Source: DASWIG01 sp965371445
GTDB lineage: Bacteria > Acidobacteriota > Thermoanaerobaculia > Multivoradales > J023
Assembly (NCBI GenBank): GCA_965371445.1
Contig: CBDUYN010000258.1
Coordinates: forward strand, 1 to 11,010
Direction: 5' to 3'
DNA: 11,010 nt
Position numbers and translations under genes: made by a program. The notes under the pieces are model-generated. The model was given only the letters and a program-made list of their open reading frames with translations, did not search any database and was not told where the DNA came from. Numbering within the stretch: position 1 is the stretch's first letter; each line of letters begins with the position of its first letter. Below are positions 7,656-11,010 of the stretch, in pieces.

Positions 7656-9211
7656 AGCGAGCGGCGGTGAAAAGCCTCGTCCTCGCCATTCTTCTCGCCG
7701 CGGCGGCCAACGCTGACGACGAGGCCGTGGTCGTTGGCAGCAAGCAGTTCACCGAGGGACATCTGCTCGCCGAGGTGATGGCGCAGCTCGTCGAGGGCCG
7801 TACCGACATTCCGGTCGAACGCCGCATGAACCTCGGCGGGACGCTCCTGGTCCACTCGGCCCTCGTCGAGGGCGAGATCGACCTCTATCCCGAGTACACC
7901 GGCACCGGCTGGTCGATCGTCCTGAAGCGCGGGGACCGGGCGCCGGGCTCGCTTCAGACCTACATGTACGTCGCCGAGGAGTACCGAAAGCGCTACGGCG
8001 TCACGTGGCTCCAGCCCTTCGGCTTCTCCAACACCTACGCCGTCGCCGTCCTCGAGGAGACCGCCGAGCGCCTCGGCCTCCACCGCATCTCGGACCTGCG
8101 CGGACACGGCGGGGAGCTTCGCGTCGGCTGGAGCCACGAGTTCATGAACCGGGAAGACGGCTACCCCGGCCTGGCCGCCAGGTACGGCCTCGACCTCGCC
8201 CAGGTCCGCGGCATGGAGCACGGCCTGGCCTACGAGGCGATTCGCGCCGGCCGGATCGACCTGACCGACGCTTACTCGACCGACGGCAAGCTCCTGCGTT
8301 TCCCGGTCCGTGTCCTCGAGGACGACCGGAGCTTTTTTCCACCCTACGACTGTGCGCCCTTGGTGCGCACGGCGACGCTCGAACGCCACCCGCGGCTCCA
8401 CGACCTCTTGAACGAGCTTGCCTTCACCCTGTCGGCCGAGCGCATGCAGCGCCTCAACTACGAGGTCGAGGAGGAGGGGCGTCCGTTCGCGGAGGTGGCG
8501 CGCGGGTTCCTCGAAGCCGAGGGGCTTCTCGACACCGACGCCGTCACGGCAGGCGGCGAGGCGTTGCCACAGGCCGGACAGGGCTTCGCCGCCTTCATGG
8601 TCGAGCGCTGGCCGGTGACCGCGAAGCTCGTCGGCGAGCACCTGGTCCTGACCGGCGTGGCGGTGGGGCTGGCGATCCTCTTCTCGGTGCCGTTGGGAAT
8701 CTTTTTGACCCGTCGCGAAGCCCTGAGCGGTCCGACGTTGGGGTTGGCCGGAGTGATCCAGACGATCCCCAGCCTGGCGCTCCTGGCCTTCATGATCCCC
8801 GTCCCGGGGCTCGGCCTGGGGACACGCTCGGCGATCGTCGCGCTTTTCCTCTACGCCCTGTTGCCGATCCTGCGCAACACGGTGATCGGCATCCGCGAAG
8901 TCGACCCGGACGTCGTCGAAGCAGCGCGTGGCATGGGGCTGACCGACGGCCAGCTGTTGCGTCTGGTCGAGCTGCCGCTCGCCCTGCCGACGATCATGGC
9001 GGGGATCCGCACGGCGACGGTGATCTCGGTCGGCGTGGCGACGCTCGCGGCTTTCATCGGCGCCGGCGGGCTCGGGGAGCCGATCGTCACCGGCTTGCAG
9101 CTCAACGAGCCGCAGCTGATCCTTTCCGGTGCCGTACCGGCAGCGCTTCTGGCGCTTCTCGTGGACTTCCTGCTCGGCTGGGTCGACCGGGTCCTGGCTC
9201 CCAAGATTTGA
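7652..9211 (+). CDS. Fused substrate-binding protein and permease, osmoprotectant ABC importer
   Basis: A 519-residue fusion. Residues 1 to about 21 are a signal peptide or anchor (LVLAILLAAAANA-DD). Residues about 25-295 form an OpuAC/OsmF-type binding domain, with GSKQFTEGHLL (29-39), DLYPEYTGT (77-85) and TDAYSTDGKL (205-214). Residues about 312-519 form the membrane domain, with about five hydrophobic helices (around 328-352, 363-385, 391-410, 443-470, 489-510) and the ATPase-contacting EAA loop VVEAARGMGL (421-430). If the binding domain lies outside, the EAA loop falls inside after three helices and the topology is consistent. Likely substrates are glycine betaine, choline, proline betaine or ergothioneine; the YPEYTGT motif is shared across these groups, so I cannot choose. 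With the ATPase before it, this makes a two-gene complete importer. The order, binding domain first, is opposite to the OpuABC and EgtUBC fusions. ATG 7652 overlaps the ATPase stop (ATGA) and follows GGGAGG (7641-7646). Confidence 0.93.
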   Translation: MKRAAVKSLVLAILLAAAANADDEAVVVGSKQFTEGHLLAEVMAQLVEGRTDIPVERRMNLGGTLLVHSALVEGEIDLYPEYTGTGWSIVLKRGDRAPGSLQTYMYVAEEYRKRYGVTWLQPFGFSNTYAVAVLEETAERLGLHRISDLRGHGGELRVGWSHEFMNREDGYPGLAARYGLDLAQVRGMEHGLAYEAIRAGRIDLTDAYSTDGKLLRFPVRVLEDDRSFFPPYDCAPLVRTATLERHPRLHDLLNELAFTLSAERMQRLNYEVEEEGRPFAEVARGFLEAEGLLDTDAVTAGGEALPQAGQGFAAFMVERWPVTAKLVGEHLVLTGVAVGLAILFSVPLGIFLTRREALSGPTLGLAGVIQTIPSLALLAFMIPVPGLGLGTRSAIVALFLYALLPILRNTVIGIREVDPDVVEAARGMGLTDGQLLRLVELPLALPTIMAGIRTATVISVGVATLAAFIGAGGLGEPIVTGLQLNEPQLILSGAVPAALLALLVDFLLGWVDRVLAPKI

Positions 9212-9238
9212 GACGCGTGCGATCCTTGGCTGGGTCTG

Positions 9239-10384
9239 TCAGGGAACCGGTGGACCGATGCGCTCGCCGAGAAGCGCCGGCAGCGGCAAGGCGAGCGACT
9301 CGCGCAACCTGCCGAGACGCGAGAAGGCGTCTTCGGGACGATCCTCGAGGACGGCGAGCACCTCGTCGAGCTCGGCCCGTCGCTGCTCGGAAAGGCCGGG
9401 GCAGCTGTCGCGGAAGGTGCGGATCATCCTCTTCGTGTCGCGCAGGGCGTCGCAGTTGGGCATGAGGAAGCTCTCCTCGCTCTGGTGACGCGGCCGGCGG
9501 CACCGCAGCTGCGCGAGCTCCAGGAGGAGCGCCGTCGCCGCCTCCGCCTCGCCCTGGCCCAGGTACTTGGACAGCGCTTTCTCCAGGCGCCGCCGTCCCC
9601 GGCGGACGTGACCCAGGCGCAGGCGGACGTAGCCCTCGACGTGGCTCAGCAGGGGACGCAGCTCCTGGAAGCGGTCGCGGCGGCGAGTCCGCCGGGAGAA
9701 CGCCACCAGGCCCTTCAAGGCCAGCTCGTCGTCGCGGGAATCGCCGCCGGCGAGGATCTCGGGGAGTTGGAGCAGCAACTGGCGGAACTTCCCCAGCGGT
9801 GAGTCGATCGAGAGCGAGGCGAGGGCCGAGCTGACGACGCTGACCGCCAGAGTGCGGTCGCCGAGCGACTTCCACGCTCTGGCGCCCTGCGACATCACCC
9901 AGGCGAAGCGATCGGCGGTGATGTCGTTGTGGTACTCGGAGAGCGCCGTCGTGAGCTCGGTCAAGGCCTCCCGCCCATAGCCGGAGCGCACCAGGAGCGC
10001 TCCGCTGTGCGAGTAGTGCTCGGCGCTGCAGATCCGGCAGCAGACGGTCGCCTCGTCCTCGTAGGTGGTGAGGATCTCCTTGGCGATCTCGAGCTCGCCC
10101 CTCTCGACGTGGACGCGCGCCAGGACCGCGCGGCTTCGGTTCTTGAGGCAGGCGTGGCCCATCCTTTCGGCCAGGCCGAGCGCGGCCCGCGTCAGCGCCG
10201 CCGCCGCCGGCGAGACGTCGAGCGCCAGGCCGAGGCAGTGGTCGAGCAGCGCCGCCACGAAGCCCGGCTGACGGCAGCGGGCCCGGTCGAGGACCGCGGG
10301 GTTCCTCTCGGCCCGCGTCAGGAGCTGTTTTACCCAGACCTCGTTCGCGAGGGGGTTGCGGGGTTCTTTGTCGTCTTTCGCCAT
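9239..10384 (-). CDS. TPR-like helical repeat protein of unknown function
   Basis: A 381-residue soluble protein, alanine/leucine/arginine-rich, with no signal peptide or membrane segment. Much of it reads as paired amphipathic helices of TPR type: residues 58-110 (AGLAERMGHA...ARVHVERGELEIAKEIL), 122-150 (HYSHSGALLVRSGYGREALTELTTAL), 159-192 and 247-296. A cysteine cluster CCRIC (C115, C116, C119) lies between two repeats. A very basic tract, RRTRRRDRF, sits at 231-239. I cannot name a partner or pathway. Protein interaction is the default role for such scaffolds, and metal binding by the cysteines is speculation. ATG at 10384 is preferred over GTG 10402: AGAGG (10398-10394) lies 9 bases upstream of the ATG, and the predicted promoter would start transcription near 10401. 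It converges on the transporter gene, with 27 bases between stops and no hairpin there. Confidence 0.8.
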   Translation of the reverse strand: MAKDDKEPRNPLANEVWVKQLLTRAERNPAVLDRARCRQPGFVAALLDHCLGLALDVSPAAAALTRAALGLAERMGHACLKNRSRAVLARVHVERGELEIAKEILTTYEDEATVCCRICSAEHYSHSGALLVRSGYGREALTELTTALSEYHNDITADRFAWVMSQGARAWKSLGDRTLAVSVVSSALASLSIDSPLGKFRQLLLQLPEILAGGDSRDDELALKGLVAFSRRTRRRDRFQELRPLLSHVEGYVRLRLGHVRRGRRRLEKALSKYLGQGEAEAATALLLELAQLRCRRPRHQSEESFLMPNCDALRDTKRMIRTFRDSCPGLSEQRRAELDEVLAVLEDRPEDAFSRLGRLRESLALPLPALLGERIGPPVP

Positions 10385-10407
10385 GGCGTCATGCCTCTTC
10401 ACGCAGG

Positions 10408-10413
10408 AGTATA
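10408..10413 (-). promoter_or_regulatory. -10 box candidate for the TPR-like gene
   Basis: On the minus strand TATACT (10413-10408) is one base from the TATAAT consensus. It would start transcription near 10401, leaving a leader of about 17 bases that contains AGAGG. No good -35 match (TTGACA) is present at 16-18 bases, so an activator or another sigma factor may be involved, or the match may be chance. Confidence 0.4.
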
Positions 10414-10545
10414 CACCCTGTTTTCGGAGCCCTTCCCCACACGGCGAAATGCCGCGGCGGGGGGCTTGGGCGCCACTCTAAGGGCGGTTGGGCCCGGATC
10501 CGTCGACCGGTCGGGTTTCCGGAGGTAATTCCGTCGGCGAGGGCG

Positions 10546-10570
10546 GAAGTGTCCGGAATCTGGACACTTC
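10546..10570. promoter_or_regulatory. Perfect 25-bp palindrome (9-bp arms)
   Basis: GAAGTGTCC (10546-10554) and GGACACTTC (10562-10570) are exact inverse complements around the 7-base spacer GGAATCT. No T run follows on either side, so it looks more like a dimeric protein binding site or a small mobile or REP-type palindrome than a terminator. It lies about 160 bases upstream of the TPR-like gene start and about 80 bases left of the tandem array. The rest of 10414-10650 shows no gene. Confidence 0.55.
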
Positions 10571-10650
10571 TCGGCGTCCGGGCAGGGTTGGAAGGCGGAA
10601 ATGAAGCGGAAGAAAGCCGCCGCTGCCCCCTGTAGGGCTCTGCTTCGGCC

Positions 10651-11010
10651 GGTTCGAATCCTTGGCAGGAGCTGCCGGCTCGTCTTGTGCGCGGTGGAAG
10701 CTCCGGCCAGGGGCCGCCCGTCGGCTGCTCGGCCGTCAGAAATTCTTGGCAGGGGGTGTCAGGGAGTTTTGCTGGCGTCAGAAGTTTTTGGCAGGGGCTG
10801 CCAGGGAGTTTTGCTGTCGTCGGGAGCTCTTGGCAGGGGTTGCCAGAAAGTTTTGCTGCCGTCGGAAGTTTTTGCCAGGGGTTGCCAGGAAGTTCTGCTG
10901 TCGTCGAGAGCTCTCGGCAGGGGTTGCCAGAAAGTTTCGCCGTCGTCGGAAGTTTTTGGCAGGGTTTGCCAGGAAGTTTTGCTGTCGTCGGAAGTTTTTG
11001 GCAGGGTTTG
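10651..11010. repeat. 42-bp tandem repeat array (minisatellite), open at right edge
   Basis: Units start at exactly 42-base steps: 10735, 10777, 10819, 10861, 10903, 10945 and 10987, the last cut by the window edge. Two more degenerate units fit the same register at 10651 and 10693. The consensus is GTCGGAAGTTTTTGGCAGGG, then G/T, then TTGCCAGGAAGTTTTGCTGT, then C. GGAAGTTTT recurs within each unit, and most units carry a small inverted repeat TGGCA...TGCCA. Divergence is greatest at the left and least at the right. The length is a multiple of three and reads VGSFWQGLPGSFAV in one frame. However, all six frames of the consensus unit are free of stops and most differences change that peptide, so coding is not supported. 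No cas genes are nearby, and there are no unique spacers, so it is not CRISPR. Confidence 0.92.

Noticed and set aside
8005..9465. Plus-strand open frame of 486 residues over the transporter fusion.
   Set aside because: It is an arginine/proline-rich out-of-frame reading of the binding-protein/permease gene.
10651..10680. GGTTCGAATCC at 10651 looks like a tRNA T-arm, suggesting a tRNA remnant or attachment site.
   Set aside because: The T stem pairs only two bases, no other tRNA arm is present, and the segment aligns in register with the 42-bp repeat units.
10735..11010. TGGCA...TTGC in the repeat units as sigma-54 promoters (-24/-12).
   Set aside because: The GG and GC elements are two bases too close together for sigma-54, and the inverted-repeat explanation covers the same bases.
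10687..11010. A repeat protein with 14-residue units read through the array from GTG 10687.
   Set aside because: All six frames of the consensus unit lack stops, so openness is uninformative. Most unit differences change the peptide, and no ribosome binding site was seen.
10735..11010. CRISPR array.
   Set aside because: The whole 42-base unit repeats with scattered point differences. There is no alternation of constant repeats and unique spacers, and no cas gene is present.

Overview
The window is GC-rich (the genes strongly prefer G or C at third codon positions) and bacterial. It carries a secreted prolyl-type S9 peptidase, an ETF:ubiquinone oxidoreductase, an osmoprotectant-type ABC system in compact form, a tRNA-His and an intergenic minisatellite. 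This combination would fit an aerobic or facultative high-GC soil or sediment bacterium, perhaps Acidobacteriota. That assignment is a guess from general gene character, not from a marker gene.

Layout, left to right. Positions 1-215 are non-coding and hold a REP-like GC hairpin element plus two more short perfect hairpins. A cytoplasmic hybrid histidine kinase (REC-HisKA-HATPase-REC) occupies 216-1751. Next comes a poorly supported, possibly broken hypothetical gene (1927-2502) with looser codon use, ending in a GC-rich hairpin. A tRNA-His(GTG) lies on the minus strand (2730-2806), driven by a near-consensus sigma-70 promoter whose predicted start falls on or next to the first tRNA base. Divergent from it begins a plus-strand run of four genes: ETF-QO (2955-4628), a secreted DPP IV-like S9 peptidase (4672-6912), an ABC ATPase (6909-7655) and a substrate-binding/permease fusion (7652-9211). 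The last three overlap by 4 bp at each junction, so they are probably translationally coupled. Converging on them is a minus-strand, helical-repeat (TPR-like) protein of unknown function (9239-10384). The right end (10385-11010) has no convincing gene. It holds the promoter of the TPR-like gene, a perfect 9-bp-arm palindrome and a 42-bp tandem repeat array that runs off the window.

How the genes may work together (inference). The peptidase is exported and could release small proline-containing peptides outside the inner membrane. The coupled ABC system belongs to the glycine betaine/choline/proline (OpuC/OsmF/EgtU) family. ETF-QO passes electrons from flavin dehydrogenases, including those that demethylate dimethylglycine and sarcosine, into the quinone pool. 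A peptide/betaine scavenging and oxidation operon is therefore plausible but unproven. I see no defence system, CRISPR array, transposase or phage gene here. The least explained signals are the tandem array with pairing-preserving changes and the tRNA-His lacking the usual G-1:C73 identity pair.
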